Assembly (NCBI RefSeq): GCF_001685395.1
Contig: NZ_CP014167.1
Location: forward strand, 1,679,501-1,743,500
Reading direction: 5' to 3'
Source of the DNA: Paenibacillus yonginensis
GTDB taxonomy: Bacteria > Bacillota > Bacilli > Paenibacillales > Paenibacillaceae
DNA: 64,000 nt
The position numbers were made by a program, and so were the translations under genes. This document shows positions 1 to 10,197 of this stretch, one piece after another. The notes under the pieces are model-generated. The model was not told the origin of the DNA. It saw only the letters and a program-made list of their open reading frames with translations, and made no database searches. Numbering within the stretch: the first letter of the stretch is position 1; the number at the start of each line of letters is the position of its first letter.

Positions 1-12
1 TGATTACGGCTC

Positions 13-861
13 ATGCGGATTGATGCGCATCAGCATTATTGGAAGCTGGCCCGAGGGGATTATGATTGGATCACGCCCGATATGCCCGTATTGAACCGTG
101 ATTATCTTCCCTCCGATCTGGCGCCTCATCTCAAGCAGCACGGGATGGACGGCTCGATCGTCGTTCAAGCAGCCGCGACAGTAGAGGAATCAGATGATTT
201 GCTGTCGTTAGCCGGTGAAGAGGAATCTATTCTCGGGGTAGTAGGCTGGCTTGATTTACAAGATCCGTCCTACAAGGAAAATCTTGAACGGTTTCGGCGT
301 CATCCCAAATTTGTGGGTATCCGCGTCATGATTCAGGAGATGCCCGATGCCGCGGTGATCCTCCAGGAACCTTTTATCGAGGCCTTTACTTATTTGAGTG
401 AACAGGAGACGCCCGTTGACCTGCTGGTCACCTCGGGCCAGCTGGACTCTCTCGTTCAGCTGATGGATCTAGTGCCGGATTTGCATGGCGTAGTTGATCA
501 TCTCGCCAAACCGGACATTGCCAATCAAAGGCTGGAACCGTGGAAAAGCCAAATGAAGCAGATCGCCAGGCATCCGAATGTGTACTGCAAATTATCAGGA
601 ATGGTGACCGAAGCTGACCACCTGCAATGGCAGCCGTCTGATTTCACGGCGTATATTCATTCTATTTTGGAGATATTTGGCCCTGACCGGGTGATGTTCG
701 GAAGCGACTGGCCAGTTTGCCTGCTCGCGGCGAGTTATGCACAAGTGTTTGAGCTTTTGAACGACCAGCTGCCGCAAACTTTGTCCGCCGAGCAGAAAGG
801 GAATATTTTTGGCCATAATGCGAGCCGGTTCTACAAGTTGAAAGCGCTGCCTCATACCTGA
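13..861 (+). CDS. Amidohydrolase-family sugar lactonase (L-fuconolactonase/L-galactonolactonase type)
   Basis: A 282-residue TIM-barrel amidohydrolase of the COG3618 lactonase group, which opens sugar lactones such as L-fucono- or L-galactono-1,5-lactone to the acid in the cytoplasm. Visible signatures are the N-terminal HQHYW metal-binding motif (residues 5-9), the VDHLAKP block near residue 162, the CKLSG block and the FGSDWP block with the catalytic-type Asp near residue 233. By eye it is about half identical to the second lactonase at 31924-32754. The next genes (GntR, SDR, enolase-superfamily dehydratase) make a lactone/aldonate pathway likely. The exact substrate is not readable from sequence. 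The first bases of the window (TGA at 1-3) may be the stop of an upstream gene of the same operon. Confidence 0.85.
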   Translation: MRIDAHQHYWKLARGDYDWITPDMPVLNRDYLPSDLAPHLKQHGMDGSIVVQAAATVEESDDLLSLAGEEESILGVVGWLDLQDPSYKENLERFRRHPKFVGIRVMIQEMPDAAVILQEPFIEAFTYLSEQETPVDLLVTSGQLDSLVQLMDLVPDLHGVVDHLAKPDIANQRLEPWKSQMKQIARHPNVYCKLSGMVTEADHLQWQPSDFTAYIHSILEIFGPDRVMFGSDWPVCLLAASYAQVFELLNDQLPQTLSAEQKGNIFGHNASRFYKLKALPHT

Positions 862-894
862 TAGAGGGATGGAAAGGAGGGGAAATAGATCGGA

Positions 895-1572
895 ATGGGA
901 AGCAGGATCAGCCGGATGAACGTTACGGAAGAAATCTATAAAATCGTCAAAGAAGATATTTTAACACATAAGCTGCCTGCCGGTGAGAAAGTCAACATCG
1001 ATCAGCTCGCGCGCACGCTGGAAGTCAGTAACATCCCGATTCGCGAAGCGTTATCCCGGCTGCAGTCGGAAGGTTATTTGCATATGGTCCCTTTCAAAGG
1101 GATGTTTGTTAATCTAATGAGCCTTCAGCAATTAAACGAAATATTTGAAATCCGATTACAGCTGGAGCCCCTTGCCGCCGGAAAAGCCGCGTTAACCATT
1201 CCTGATGGAAAGCTCGCCCAATTGAGCTCGGCCTTGGATTCCATTCGCACCAATGAAACTGTCCGGGCAAATGACGGTCTGCAGATGATCACGGAAATGA
1301 ATGATTCCATTCACGGCACGATACTTGAATACTGCGATAATCACAGCCTGCGAACGTTGGTGAACGGTTATATTGAGCAGACTCAAAGATACCTCACGTT
1401 TATTGAATTAAATCTGGATGTAGACGACCGGGAAGTGGAATGGGCCGAACATCATGCTATTTTGCAGGAGCTAATCCGGCGGAACGTCAACGGGGCTTCA
1501 GCCGCAATGTTCGAACATATCAACCAAGCCAGGCAAAGGGCAAACGTCCATTTCAGGAATACAGGAGGCTAA
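895..1572 (+). CDS. GntR-family transcriptional regulator (FadR/FCD subfamily)
   Basis: A 225-residue regulator with an N-terminal winged helix (residues about 7-72, including the IPIREALSRLQSEG recognition segment) followed by an all-helical FCD ligand domain with scattered metal-binding-type His residues (about 85-215). Regulators of this subfamily usually sense a sugar acid or other small carboxylate and repress the adjacent catabolic genes. The start follows GGAAAGGAGG at 871-880. The gene lies 33 bp after the lactonase and 3 bp before the SDR, so it is co-transcribed with both. A GntR-FCD-like palindrome lies upstream of the second lactonase operon at 31855-31868, which this protein might also bind; that is inference. 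Confidence 0.88.
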   Translation: MGSRISRMNVTEEIYKIVKEDILTHKLPAGEKVNIDQLARTLEVSNIPIREALSRLQSEGYLHMVPFKGMFVNLMSLQQLNEIFEIRLQLEPLAAGKAALTIPDGKLAQLSSALDSIRTNETVRANDGLQMITEMNDSIHGTILEYCDNHSLRTLVNGYIEQTQRYLTFIELNLDVDDREVEWAEHHAILQELIRRNVNGASAAMFEHINQARQRANVHFRNTGG

Positions 1573-1575
1573 AAC

Positions 1576-2346
1576 ATGCAGCTGCAGGGGAAAGTGGCGA
1601 TTCTTACAGGCGCCGGCTCCGGAATCGGAGAAACGGCCGCCAAGTTATTTGCTGATCGTGGCGCCCATGTTGTTATAGCGGATTGGAATGAAACCCAAGC
1701 CGTCCGCGTCGCTGACGAGATCAATCGAAAGCTGCCGCCAAATGGCCGGGCCTTAGCGGTGAAGACGGATGTTTCTTCGGAGCAGCAGGTGAAACGGCTC
1801 GTCCAGCAAACCATTGCCGCTTTCGGCTCTATTGATATTTTGGTTAACAATGCGGCCGTCGTCCTTCCCAAGGAGCTTGAGGACATTTCCGAAGACGAAT
1901 GGAACCGGACTGTAGACGTTAATTTGAAGAGCGTTTTTCTGATGATTAAACATTGCATACCTGAGCTTAGAAAACATAGAGGAACCATCGTGAACATGGC
2001 GTCGCTCAACGGATTGATGGGACAACGCCAAAATCCCGTTTATTCGGCAACAAAAGGCGCGGTCATAGCGATGACTAAAGCGCTTGCGCTGGACTACGCA
2101 CAGGATGGCGTACGCGTAAACTGTATTTGTCCAGCCGGCGTGTCGACGCCGTTGTTGGAAGAATGGATCAGCCGGCAGCCGGATCCGGCGGAAACGGTTC
2201 AGGCGCTTCAGGATATGCACCCGCTGGGCAGAAGCGCAACCCCAGAAGAGGTTGCCAAAGCCGTGTTGTACCTGGCAAGCGATGCTTCCGCTTTCATAAC
2301 AGGCGTAACCCTTCCCGTTGATGGGGGCGCATCTTTAGGATACTAA
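1576..2346 (+). CDS. Short-chain dehydrogenase/reductase, probable sugar or sugar-acid dehydrogenase
   Basis: A classical SDR of 256 residues with the TGAGSGIG cofactor loop near residue 11, an NNAA motif near 92, the catalytic Ser (MASLNG) and the YSATK Tyr/Lys pair near residue 156. An acidic residue after the second beta strand (IADW) suggests NAD(H) preference. Its place between a lactonase and an enolase-superfamily dehydratase fits an aldose 1-dehydrogenase, or a 2-keto-3-deoxy-acid dehydrogenase as in the non-phosphorylating L-fucose pathway. Sequence alone does not decide between them. It starts 3 bp after the GntR stop, with AGGAGG overlapping the end of that gene. Confidence 0.85.
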   Translation: MQLQGKVAILTGAGSGIGETAAKLFADRGAHVVIADWNETQAVRVADEINRKLPPNGRALAVKTDVSSEQQVKRLVQQTIAAFGSIDILVNNAAVVLPKELEDISEDEWNRTVDVNLKSVFLMIKHCIPELRKHRGTIVNMASLNGLMGQRQNPVYSATKGAVIAMTKALALDYAQDGVRVNCICPAGVSTPLLEEWISRQPDPAETVQALQDMHPLGRSATPEEVAKAVLYLASDASAFITGVTLPVDGGASLGY

Positions 2347-2438
2347 ATTTAAGCTGCTAAACTTTAGGTTATTAAACGAGATCCACGGAGACTCACGGAG
2401 AGCCGGGAATTCATGTGCAAAAAAAATCATACACGATA

Positions 2439-2448
2439 TATGATCATA
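2439..2448. promoter_or_regulatory. 10-bp palindrome upstream of the dehydratase
   Basis: TATGATCATA is a perfect palindrome in the 123-bp gap between the SDR and the dehydratase gene, 21 bp before the dehydratase start codon. It could be an operator for the adjacent GntR protein, but it is short, AT-rich and unsupported by a second copy. Confidence 0.3.
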
Positions 2449-2469
2449 ATCATTTGGAGGTTATAACGG

Positions 2470-3567
2470 ATGAAAATCACTAAAGTGGAAAGCTTTATTT
2501 TACATGTACCCTTAAATCCGCCGATCACAGATGCCATCAATTCACCGACCCACTGGGGGCTGCCGGGGGTTCGGATTTTTACGGATGAAGGCATCGTCGG
2601 TTACGGCTATACAGGCACATGTGCTTATGGTGACAAGCTCATTACGGATACGATCGATGACTATTACGCGCCGGTTCTGATGGGCAAAGATCCTTTTCAA
2701 GTCAAGGAAATCTGGGACGAACTGCGTTTTGGCCAGATGCATTGGATCGGTCGTGCAGGGGTTACCCATATGGCCCTTGCCGCCGTCGATATTGCCTTGT
2801 GGGATATCATGTCCAAAGCAGCCAACAAACCGCTGTGGCAGTATCTCGGCGGCCATAAATCCAATGGAATCAAAGCTTATAATACGAACGGCGGCTGGCT
2901 GAACTGGACAAAAGAAAGATTGCTGCAGGATATTAGCTCCTATGTGGAAGAAGGGTTTACAGGCGTCAAAATGAAGGTCGGAAAACCGAACACCCAAGAA
3001 GATTATGATCGGGTTAAAGCCGTCCGCGAGCTGATCGGCAATGAGATTATTCTCATGATTGACGTAAATCAGCAGTGGAATATCAATACGGCCATGACCT
3101 GGGGGAAGAAGCTGGAGGAGTTCGACCTGTTTTGGCTGGAGGAGCCGCTCAACCCCGACGACATTTTGGGGCATAAAAAGCTAGCCGACGAATTAAACGT
3201 TCCGATTGCGCTTGGCGAACATGTCTATCATAAATATGCCTTCCGGGATTACATCCATAACGGAGCGGTAGAATACGTGCAGGTCGACTGCACACGTGTC
3301 GGCGGCATTACGGAATGGCTCCAAGTAGCCGGCCTTGCAGCGGCTTATGACCTGCCCGTTGTTCCCCACGTGGGAGATATGGGCCAAATCCACCAGCATC
3401 TCGTCGGAGCTACACAAAATGCCATTATGCTGGAATACATTCCTTGGATCCGGGACATTTTTGTTGAACCTACAACGGTCAAAAACGGCTATTATGTCCT
3501 GCCGGAAATGCCGGGCGCGTCGACCGAGGTAATTCCGCAGTATTTTGAGAAATACCGGGTGAAATAA
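2470..3567 (+). CDS. Enolase-superfamily (mandelate racemase subgroup) sugar-acid dehydratase
   Basis: A 365-residue mandelate-racemase/muconate-lactonizing-type enzyme. The catalytic pattern is readable: Lys167-Met-Lys169, metal ligands Asp198, Glu224 and Glu250, and His300 with Asp303 as the second acid/base. Members of this subgroup with a KxK motif and a C-terminal His dehydrate aldonates or aldarates (for example L-fuconate, galactonate, rhamnonate) to 2-keto-3-deoxy acids. Beside a lactonase and an SDR it is probably the dehydratase of an aldose -> lactone -> aldonate -> ketodeoxy-acid route. Substrate assignment would need family-level comparison. TTTGGAGG at 2453-2460 precedes the ATG. 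Confidence 0.85.
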   Translation: MKITKVESFILHVPLNPPITDAINSPTHWGLPGVRIFTDEGIVGYGYTGTCAYGDKLITDTIDDYYAPVLMGKDPFQVKEIWDELRFGQMHWIGRAGVTHMALAAVDIALWDIMSKAANKPLWQYLGGHKSNGIKAYNTNGGWLNWTKERLLQDISSYVEEGFTGVKMKVGKPNTQEDYDRVKAVRELIGNEIILMIDVNQQWNINTAMTWGKKLEEFDLFWLEEPLNPDDILGHKKLADELNVPIALGEHVYHKYAFRDYIHNGAVEYVQVDCTRVGGITEWLQVAGLAAAYDLPVVPHVGDMGQIHQHLVGATQNAIMLEYIPWIRDIFVEPTTVKNGYYVLPEMPGASTEVIPQYFEKYRVK

Positions 3568-3659
3568 GACCGCTTAAAAAATACAGTGCCTTCATGCAGC
3601 GGGATATGTTACCTTATACTGAGAAAGAAAATTTAGCAAGCGACTTTGGAGGTGGATTT

Positions 3660-4676
3660 ATGAAAGCGCTTTTTATTGGAGGAACCGGAACGATCAGCTC
3701 GGCCATTACCCGGCAGCTTATCGACCAAGGATGTGAGTTGTATCTCTTAAACCGCGGTTCCAGGAATGATGAACTCCCGGACGGCGTGAAGACTCTTATT
3801 GCCGATATTCAAGATGAAGACAAGGTGGCCAAGCTGATTCAGGATTTGCAGTTTGATGTGGTTGCGGATTTTATCGCTTTTGTGCCAGAGCAGCTGGAAC
3901 GGGACTACCGGTTGTTTCATGGTAAAACAAAGCAATTCATCTTCATCAGCTCGGCTTCCGCTTATCAGACTCCATTGTCCGATTACCGAATCACCGAGGG
4001 CACGCCTTTGTCCAACCCGTTGTGGGAATACTCCAGAAACAAGATTGCCTGTGAAGAATATTTGATGAAGCAATATCGCGAGCAGGGTTTCCCCATTACG
4101 ATTGTTAGACCAAGCCATACTTATGATGAACGATCCATTCCGCTGGGCGTCCATGGCAGCAAAGGAACGTGGCAGGTTGCCAGACGGATGCTGCATAACA
4201 AGCCGGTTATCATTCATGGAGACGGGACTTCCTTATGGACCATGACGCATAACCGGGATTTTGCAAAAGGGTTTATCGGTCTCATGGGCAATATTCATGC
4301 CATCGGCGAATCGGTGCACATTACCTCGGATGAATCCGTAACCTGGAATCAAATTTATGAAATTATCGCAAGCAGCCTGGGCGTCAAGCTGCAAGCCGTT
4401 CATGTGTCATCCGAATTTCTGGCGGCCTGCAGCACCGAGGATTACCGGGGCGGTTTGCTGGGCGATAAGGCCAATACCGTGGTGTTTGATAACTCCAAGA
4501 TCAAAAGGCTGGTTCCGGAATTTACAGCCACAATCCGCCTGGATCAAGGAATTAAAGAAACGGTTGATCATATCCTGACCCATCCCGAATACCAAACAGA
4601 GGATCCGGAATTTGACGCGTGGTGTGATAAAGTCATTCAAGCTTTGGAGGCTGCTGCAAATACGATCAAAGGTTAA
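3660..4676 (+). CDS. NAD-dependent epimerase/dehydratase family protein
   Basis: An extended-SDR-like protein of 338 residues starting MKALFIGGTGTIS, a Rossmann GGTGTIS loop at residues 7-13. The ISSAS segment (about 99-103) supplies the Ser and the WEYSRNK segment (about 128-134) supplies the YxxxK pair. I chose ATG 3660 because GGAGGTGG lies directly upstream; an ORF open from 3594 has no ribosome site. It is the last gene of the sugar-acid cluster, followed by a strong terminator. Sugar-nucleotide epimerases look similar, but the catabolic context suggests oxidation or epimerisation of a sugar-derived metabolite. Specificity unknown. Confidence 0.8.
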   Translation: MKALFIGGTGTISSAITRQLIDQGCELYLLNRGSRNDELPDGVKTLIADIQDEDKVAKLIQDLQFDVVADFIAFVPEQLERDYRLFHGKTKQFIFISSASAYQTPLSDYRITEGTPLSNPLWEYSRNKIACEEYLMKQYREQGFPITIVRPSHTYDERSIPLGVHGSKGTWQVARRMLHNKPVIIHGDGTSLWTMTHNRDFAKGFIGLMGNIHAIGESVHITSDESVTWNQIYEIIASSLGVKLQAVHVSSEFLAACSTEDYRGGLLGDKANTVVFDNSKIKRLVPEFTATIRLDQGIKETVDHILTHPEYQTEDPEFDAWCDKVIQALEAAANTIKG

Positions 4677-4689
4677 ACAAAAAGAAGAC

Positions 4690-4716
4690 AAAGGGACAGG
4701 AGGCCTGTCCCTTTTT
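4690..4716 (+). terminator. Rho-independent terminator after the epimerase gene
   Basis: An 11-bp stem, AAAGGGACAGG pairing with CCTGTCCCTTT around an AGG loop, followed by Ts. It ends the lactonase-to-epimerase cluster. Confidence 0.85.
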
Positions 4717-4787
4717 GCTGTTCAATATTGGCGGCCTGTCTGTCATACAAAAGTGTCGGAAGGCATCCATTGTTAAGTTGGGCCGTA

Positions 4788-4822
4788 ATTCCCTTGCATC
4801 TCCTTGCTATATGCAAGGGAAT
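4788..4822. promoter_or_regulatory. 12-bp inverted repeat upstream of the TetR gene
   Basis: ATTCCCTTGCAT (4788-4799) and ATGCAAGGGAAT (4811-4822) are perfect inverted copies 11 bp apart, between the epimerase terminator and the TetR gene. A second dyad, TTGAC...GTCAA, lies at 4831-4850, just before the TetR ribosome site. Either could be the TetR operator; the 12-bp arms could also form an RNA hairpin. Confidence 0.5.
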
Positions 4823-4874
4823 GTCTTATATTGACATTACAGTAGGTCAAAAACAAATGAGGTGAACGGACAAG

Positions 4875-5603
4875 ATGACTCCACGCACGAAGGAACAAAA
4901 TGAGGAGATTCGGTTGCAGCGTTTGACACAGATTCGTAAAGCCGCTGCTGAAGTTTTTTTGAATAAAGGACCTTTGCTGGAAATCCGCGATGTAGCCGCA
5001 CAAGCAGGACTTGGTTATGGTACGGTGTACCATTATTACGGCAATAAAGGCGATTTGCTCAACGATTTGCTATGGGACGCACTGGAACGAGCTGAGGAAT
5101 GGTGGAAGGACCCGTTGAAGAGCAGGCATAAGGCTCAATCAGACGGGAACGCCGGCTTGGCTGTGATCCCAGCTTCAGATACCGGACACAAGGGGGACGG
5201 CGATTTTCAAAGAAGAGGCCAGGCTGCGGCCACTGCCGCAAAGCAAAGCCCGGTTGCCGTCGCAGGCATCTGTCTGCTGCAGCTGTGGGCGGAGGACCAC
5301 GCTCTGTACCTGCTGCATAAACTGGCCGTCGAGGATTTCTCCTGGCTGCCGGAGGCGCGCGCAGCTTTGCTTTCAGCTGCCTTTCGCCGGCAGATTCTCA
5401 CGCCGCTGGCCATGCTGCTGAGAACCGGGCGCTCGGCGAACGGAACTGCCTCTTCCGGAGGAAATCCGGAGGCGGAGCCGCCGGATTGGCTGCAGTACGC
5501 GGAAATGCTGCTGGCCGCCTTGGTCGGCTGTGCTTCGCTTTCGCTCCGCCGTGGAATGCTGCGCGAAGAGGCCAGGGATATCGTTCTGTTATTAAAATTA
5601 TAG
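4875..5603 (+). CDS. TetR/AcrR-family transcriptional regulator
   Basis: A 242-residue regulator with a standard TetR DNA-binding domain at residues about 13-60 (VAAQAGLGYGTVYHYYGNKGDLL) and a divergent, Ala-rich ligand domain. The segment from about residue 78 to 120 is low in complexity and looks like a linker. It is followed 36 bp later by a methionine aminopeptidase gene on the same strand. Dyads at 4788-4822 and 4831-4850 suggest autoregulation. The ligand is not inferable. Confidence 0.85.
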   Translation: MTPRTKEQNEEIRLQRLTQIRKAAAEVFLNKGPLLEIRDVAAQAGLGYGTVYHYYGNKGDLLNDLLWDALERAEEWWKDPLKSRHKAQSDGNAGLAVIPASDTGHKGDGDFQRRGQAAATAAKQSPVAVAGICLLQLWAEDHALYLLHKLAVEDFSWLPEARAALLSAAFRRQILTPLAMLLRTGRSANGTASSGGNPEAEPPDWLQYAEMLLAALVGCASLSLRRGMLREEARDIVLLLKL

Positions 5604-5638
5604 AATGGAGAAACGGAAAAGGAGTGAATAAACAAAAG

Positions 5639-6385
5639 ATGATCCTCTTAAAATCCCCCCGGCAAATTGAAGAGATGAAGCCGGCAAGCCAAATCGTTGC
5701 AGACTGCTTCCGTGAAGTGGCCAAACTGATCGAACCAGGAATCACCACCCGGGAAATCAACAACTTTGTGGCCAGACACATCACCAAGCTAGGAGGGAAG
5801 CAATTTACGAAAGGTTACAACGGGTTTCCGGCCGAAACCTGCACTTCGGTCAACGATGTCGTGGCCCACGGCATTCCTTCAAACCGGGCACTTAAGGACG
5901 GCGACTTGCTGAAGCTGGATATCGTCGCAGAATATGGCGGATGGTTCGGCGATTCTTGCTGGTCTTATGCAGTGGGACAGGTCCAGCCGGAAGTGCAAAA
6001 ATTAATGAAAATAACAAAGGAATGTCTGGAGCTGGGAATCGCTCAGGCGCTTCCCGGGGGGCGGCTCGGCGACATCACGTCGGCGATTCAGCAGCATGCG
6101 GAAGCTAACGGGTTCTCAGTCGTACGCGATCTGCTGGCCCACGGGATTGGACGCAGCCTGCATGAGGAGCCTAATTACGAGCAAATCGGCGTAGCCGGCA
6201 AAGGCATCCGGTTAAAGGAAGGCATGGTGTTTACGATTGAACCGATGCTTAACGAAGGCACGTTCCGTATTACGATCGACGATGATCAGTGGACCGCAAG
6301 AACAGCTGATGGCAAGCTATCAGCGCAATATGAGCATACGATTGCAATTACGCAGGACGGACCGCTGGTTTTAACGGCCCAATAA
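5639..6385 (+). CDS. map: Type I methionine aminopeptidase
   Basis: A 248-residue peptidase M24A that removes the initiator Met from nascent proteins. The five metal ligands are in their usual context: two Asp in LDIVAEYGGWFGDS, His in LAHGIGRSLHEEPN, Glu in TIEPML and Glu in YEHTIAI. An upstream in-frame GTG at 5624 is possible, but ATG 5639 gives MILLKSPRQIEEM, the usual family N-terminus. The frame is open back to 5486, overlapping the TetR gene, but that extension is not map-like. This is an extra copy away from the ribosomal operon; pairing with a TetR regulator suggests conditional expression. Confidence 0.9.
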   Translation: MILLKSPRQIEEMKPASQIVADCFREVAKLIEPGITTREINNFVARHITKLGGKQFTKGYNGFPAETCTSVNDVVAHGIPSNRALKDGDLLKLDIVAEYGGWFGDSCWSYAVGQVQPEVQKLMKITKECLELGIAQALPGGRLGDITSAIQQHAEANGFSVVRDLLAHGIGRSLHEEPNYEQIGVAGKGIRLKEGMVFTIEPMLNEGTFRITIDDDQWTARTADGKLSAQYEHTIAITQDGPLVLTAQ

Positions 6386-6568
6386 AATTTGAAGCGAACG
6401 TCCAGAAAAGGTGTTGCCAGGTCATAATAAAGGACTAAGCGCAAATCTAGCAGCATGATCTAACGCTTAGACCGCTCATCTTGTTTATGTTAATATATGG
6501 GGCAATAATGCTGTTCATATCAACGGCTGTGAGCGAATATTTCATTCTAATGGAGAAGGAGAACGACT

Positions 6569-7330
6569 ATGAAGATCAATCTATCCGGAAAAACAGCCTT
6601 GGTCACGGGAGCGACGGGAGAACTCGGCCGTGTCATCGCTCGTACGCTTGCAGAATGCGGCGCGGATATTGCCTTGCATTACCATAGCAACGAAGCGAAA
6701 GCGCTTGAATTGAAGGGTACAATCGAAGCGCTCGGAAGACGTGCCGTTGCTGTCAAAGCCGACATAACGAAGCAGGAGTCGATCCAGGCGCTGAAGCAAA
6801 CTGTTGAAGCAAGCTTGGGTCATGTAGACATTGTCGTAGCCAATGCGGTTGTGCAGTACCAGTGGACTTCCGTGCTGGAGCAGCCAGCGGAGGACTACAC
6901 AAGCCAATTCGAGTCCTGCGTTCTGCAGAGCGTTTATCTGGCGAAAGCCTTTATACCGGCCATGATCGAGAAGAAGGGCGGACGGTTCATCGGCATCAAT
7001 ACAGAATGCTCCATGCAGAACTTCCCGGGACAATCGGCTTATGTGGCGGGCAAAAGAGGCATGGACGGCGTTTATCGGGTGCTGGCGAAGGAAGTCGGCG
7101 CACATCAGATTACGGTCAATCAGGTGGCACCGGGCTGGACGATCAGTGAACGTGAGCGCACGAATGGCATTGCCGAAAGCGACGATTATATCCAAAACGT
7201 GCCGCTCAAGAGACGCGGGACTGACCAGGAGATCGCGAATGCAGTTGTTTTTCTGGCTTCGGACTTAGCCAGCTTCATCACCGGAGCCTATATCCCGGTC
7301 AGCGGCGGCAATGTCATGCCGGCGATTTGA
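6569..7330 (+). CDS. Short-chain dehydrogenase/reductase (3-oxoacyl-ACP reductase-like)
   Basis: A 253-residue SDR with TGATGELG at residues about 12-19, the AxxAYVAGK catalytic Tyr/Lys segment near residue 157 and a C-terminal SGGN block. The usual NNAG motif is replaced by VANAVV, and the catalytic Ser position lies in GINTECS, so the active site differs from textbook members. The start follows GGAGAAGGAG. The 183-bp upstream gap contains a CTAAGCG...CGCTTAG hairpin near 6434-6470. It is a single-gene unit with its own terminator. Function not assignable beyond NAD(P)-dependent oxidoreductase. Confidence 0.8.
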   Translation: MKINLSGKTALVTGATGELGRVIARTLAECGADIALHYHSNEAKALELKGTIEALGRRAVAVKADITKQESIQALKQTVEASLGHVDIVVANAVVQYQWTSVLEQPAEDYTSQFESCVLQSVYLAKAFIPAMIEKKGGRFIGINTECSMQNFPGQSAYVAGKRGMDGVYRVLAKEVGAHQITVNQVAPGWTISERERTNGIAESDDYIQNVPLKRRGTDQEIANAVVFLASDLASFITGAYIPVSGGNVMPAI

Positions 7331-7350
7331 GTATTGGGGTTATACTTTGA

Positions 7351-7378
7351 AAGCTGCATAAATTGCAGCTTTTTTTTT
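7351..7378 (+). terminator. Rho-independent terminator after the SDR
   Basis: AAGCTGCA / TGCAGCTT stem followed by a run of nine or more Ts. Confidence 0.88.
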
Positions 7379-7429
7379 CGTTTTACGATCTTTTAAAGAG
7401 CCATCCAAAGGACCGGCCGCTTGAACTGA

Positions 7430-8317
<888 letters not shown>

Positions 8318-8390
8318 CGGACCACAGAACTCTATGTGAATTCCAATGACCGGACAAGCGGGCTGAACATACCCTTTAAAATTCAAAAGA

Positions 8391-8419
8391 AAAAAATGCC
8401 CCGGCTAGGGGCATTTTTT
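8391..8419. terminator. Bidirectional terminator between gdh and hcp
   Basis: A perfect 12-bp stem, AAAAAATGCCCC / GGGGCATTTTTT, with a GGCTA loop. The A and T runs serve both converging genes. Confidence 0.9.
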
Positions 8420-8445
8420 GATCAGGCACTCAGGCGTTCAGGCAC

Positions 8446-10137
8446 TCAGTCACCGAGGAACATTTTCATATCGTCTTCCACATTCGTAATGCCACCGATG
8501 CCAAAGTTCTCTACAAGTACCTTGGCTACGTTAGGCGACAGGAAGGCGGGGAGCGTAGGGCCCAGGTGAATATTTTTGACGCCAAGATACAGCAGGGCCA
8601 GCAGCACGATCACCGCTTTTTGCTCATACCAGGCAATGTTATAGGAAATCGGCAGCTCGTTGATGTCCTCAAGGCCGAACACTTCCTTCAGCTTCAAAGC
8701 AATGACGGCCAGAGAGTAGGAATCATTGCACTGCCCGGCGTCCAGCACCCGCGGAATGCCGCCGATTTCGCCCAAATCCAGCTTATTGTATTTGTATTTG
8801 GCGCACCCGGCAGTCAGGATGACCGTATCCTTAGGAAGCTGAGCTGCAAAATCGGTGTAATAATTGCGGGATTTCATCCGCCCGTCGCAGCCGGCCATGA
8901 CGAAGAATCGGCGGATGGCGCCCGATTTTACGGCATCCACGACTTGATCGGCCACGTTCATCACGGCAGCATGGGCGAAGCCGCCGATGATCTCGCCGGT
9001 TTCAAGCTCCGTTGGGGCCGGGCATTCTTTTGCTTGCTCAATCAGCGCGGAGAAGTCCTTGGCAGCGCCGCTTATTCCTTCCGGAATATGGCGGACGCCC
9101 GGAAAACCGGTGTTGCCCGTCGTATAAATGCGGTGCTTATAGCTGTCCTTCGGCGGAACAATGCAGTTGGTCGTCATCAGAATCGGTCCGTTAAAGGCTT
9201 CAAATTCGCTGCTCTGCTTCCACCAGGCATTCCCGTAATTGCCTACAAAGTGTTCATATTTCTTAAAGGCCGGATAATAGTGGGCAGGCAGCATTTCGCT
9301 GTGCGTATACACGTCCACGCCGGTTCCTTCCGTCTGCTTCAGCAGCTCCTCCAAATCCTTCAGGTCGTGGCCGCTGATCAGAATGCCGGGACGATTTCGA
9401 ACTCCGATATTCACCTTCGTAATCTCCGGATTTCCGTAAGCAGTGGTGTTCGCCGAGTCCAGCATGGCCATGGCGTTTACGCCGTATTTGCCGGTTTCCA
9501 TCGTCAAAGCTACCAAATCCTGCACCTCAAGGCTGTCGTCAAGCGTAGCCGCAAGCGCGCGGCGCATAAACCGGTTCAGTTCGTTGTCCTCGTTCTCCAG
9601 GTGCAGCGCATGGTACGTATAGGCGGCCATTCCCTTTAAGCCGTAAGTGATCAGCTCGCGCAGGGAGCGGATGTCTTCGTCGCGGGTGGAAAGGACGCCA
9701 ACGGTGCGTGCTTTTTCATCAAAAGCGGCTTCATGCTCTGCTTCCCAGACGGCAGCGTCGGGGAGATTGACCATTCCCTCCGGATATTGTTCGTTAAAAT
9801 AAACCCGCACCTCGCCGCGGAGCGCCATCGCTTCCCGAATTCTTCCCACAAACAACTTGCGGTCAAAATTCGCATTCGTAATGGTCGCAAACAAGGAATC
9901 CATAATAAACAGCGAGACGCGCTGTTCCAGTTCCTCCGGCAGCCGGACATCCAGACTGAGAAAAGAGATTCCTTTCACCAGATAAATAAGCAAATCCTGC
10001 AGGTTCGCCACGTCATGGGGTTTGCCGCAGACCCCGGCAATGGTGCAGCCTGTTCCTTTGGACGCTTCCTGGCATTGAAAGCAGAACATGGACGGCTGAT
10101 GGTTTAAGGTTTGTTCTGTCGCGTTGTTATTCATCAT
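8446..10137 (-). CDS. hcp: Hydroxylamine reductase / hybrid cluster protein
   Basis: A 563-residue Hcp. The N-terminal Cys group ([20 protein letters not shown], about residues 19-38) binds the Fe-S cluster. Residues feeding the hybrid Fe-S-O cluster appear in [33 protein letters not shown] and the [12 protein letters not shown] block. Known Hcp proteins reduce hydroxylamine or NO-derived species under low oxygen. A GGGAGGAG site precedes the start (ATG 10137; a second ATG follows immediately). It is divergent from an anaerobic-type 2-oxoacid:ferredoxin oxidoreductase across a 175-bp gap with two FNR/CRP-type sites. Confidence 0.95.
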   Translation of the reverse strand: MMNNNATEQTLNHQPSMFCFQCQEASKGTGCTIAGVCGKPHDVANLQDLLIYLVKGISFLSLDVRLPEELEQRVSLFIMDSLFATITNANFDRKLFVGRIREAMALRGEVRVYFNEQYPEGMVNLPDAAVWEAEHEAAFDEKARTVGVLSTRDEDIRSLRELITYGLKGMAAYTYHALHLENEDNELNRFMRRALAATLDDSLEVQDLVALTMETGKYGVNAMAMLDSANTTAYGNPEITKVNIGVRNRPGILISGHDLKDLEELLKQTEGTGVDVYTHSEMLPAHYYPAFKKYEHFVGNYGNAWWKQSSEFEAFNGPILMTTNCIVPPKDSYKHRIYTTGNTGFPGVRHIPEGISGAAKDFSALIEQAKECPAPTELETGEIIGGFAHAAVMNVADQVVDAVKSGAIRRFFVMAGCDGRMKSRNYYTDFAAQLPKDTVILTAGCAKYKYNKLDLGEIGGIPRVLDAGQCNDSYSLAVIALKLKEVFGLEDINELPISYNIAWYEQKAVIVLLALLYLGVKNIHLGPTLPAFLSPNVAKVLVENFGIGGITNVEDDMKMFLGD

Positions 10138-10197
10138 GTTTCTCCTCCCGGTTTCACTTGTTCATTTAGGCAGTATAGCCCCCCGTCAAAGCCCATT

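Noticed and set aside
8566-9639. Long plus-strand ORF inside hcp
   Set aside because: It is the shadow frame of hcp, with no start site and no known family.
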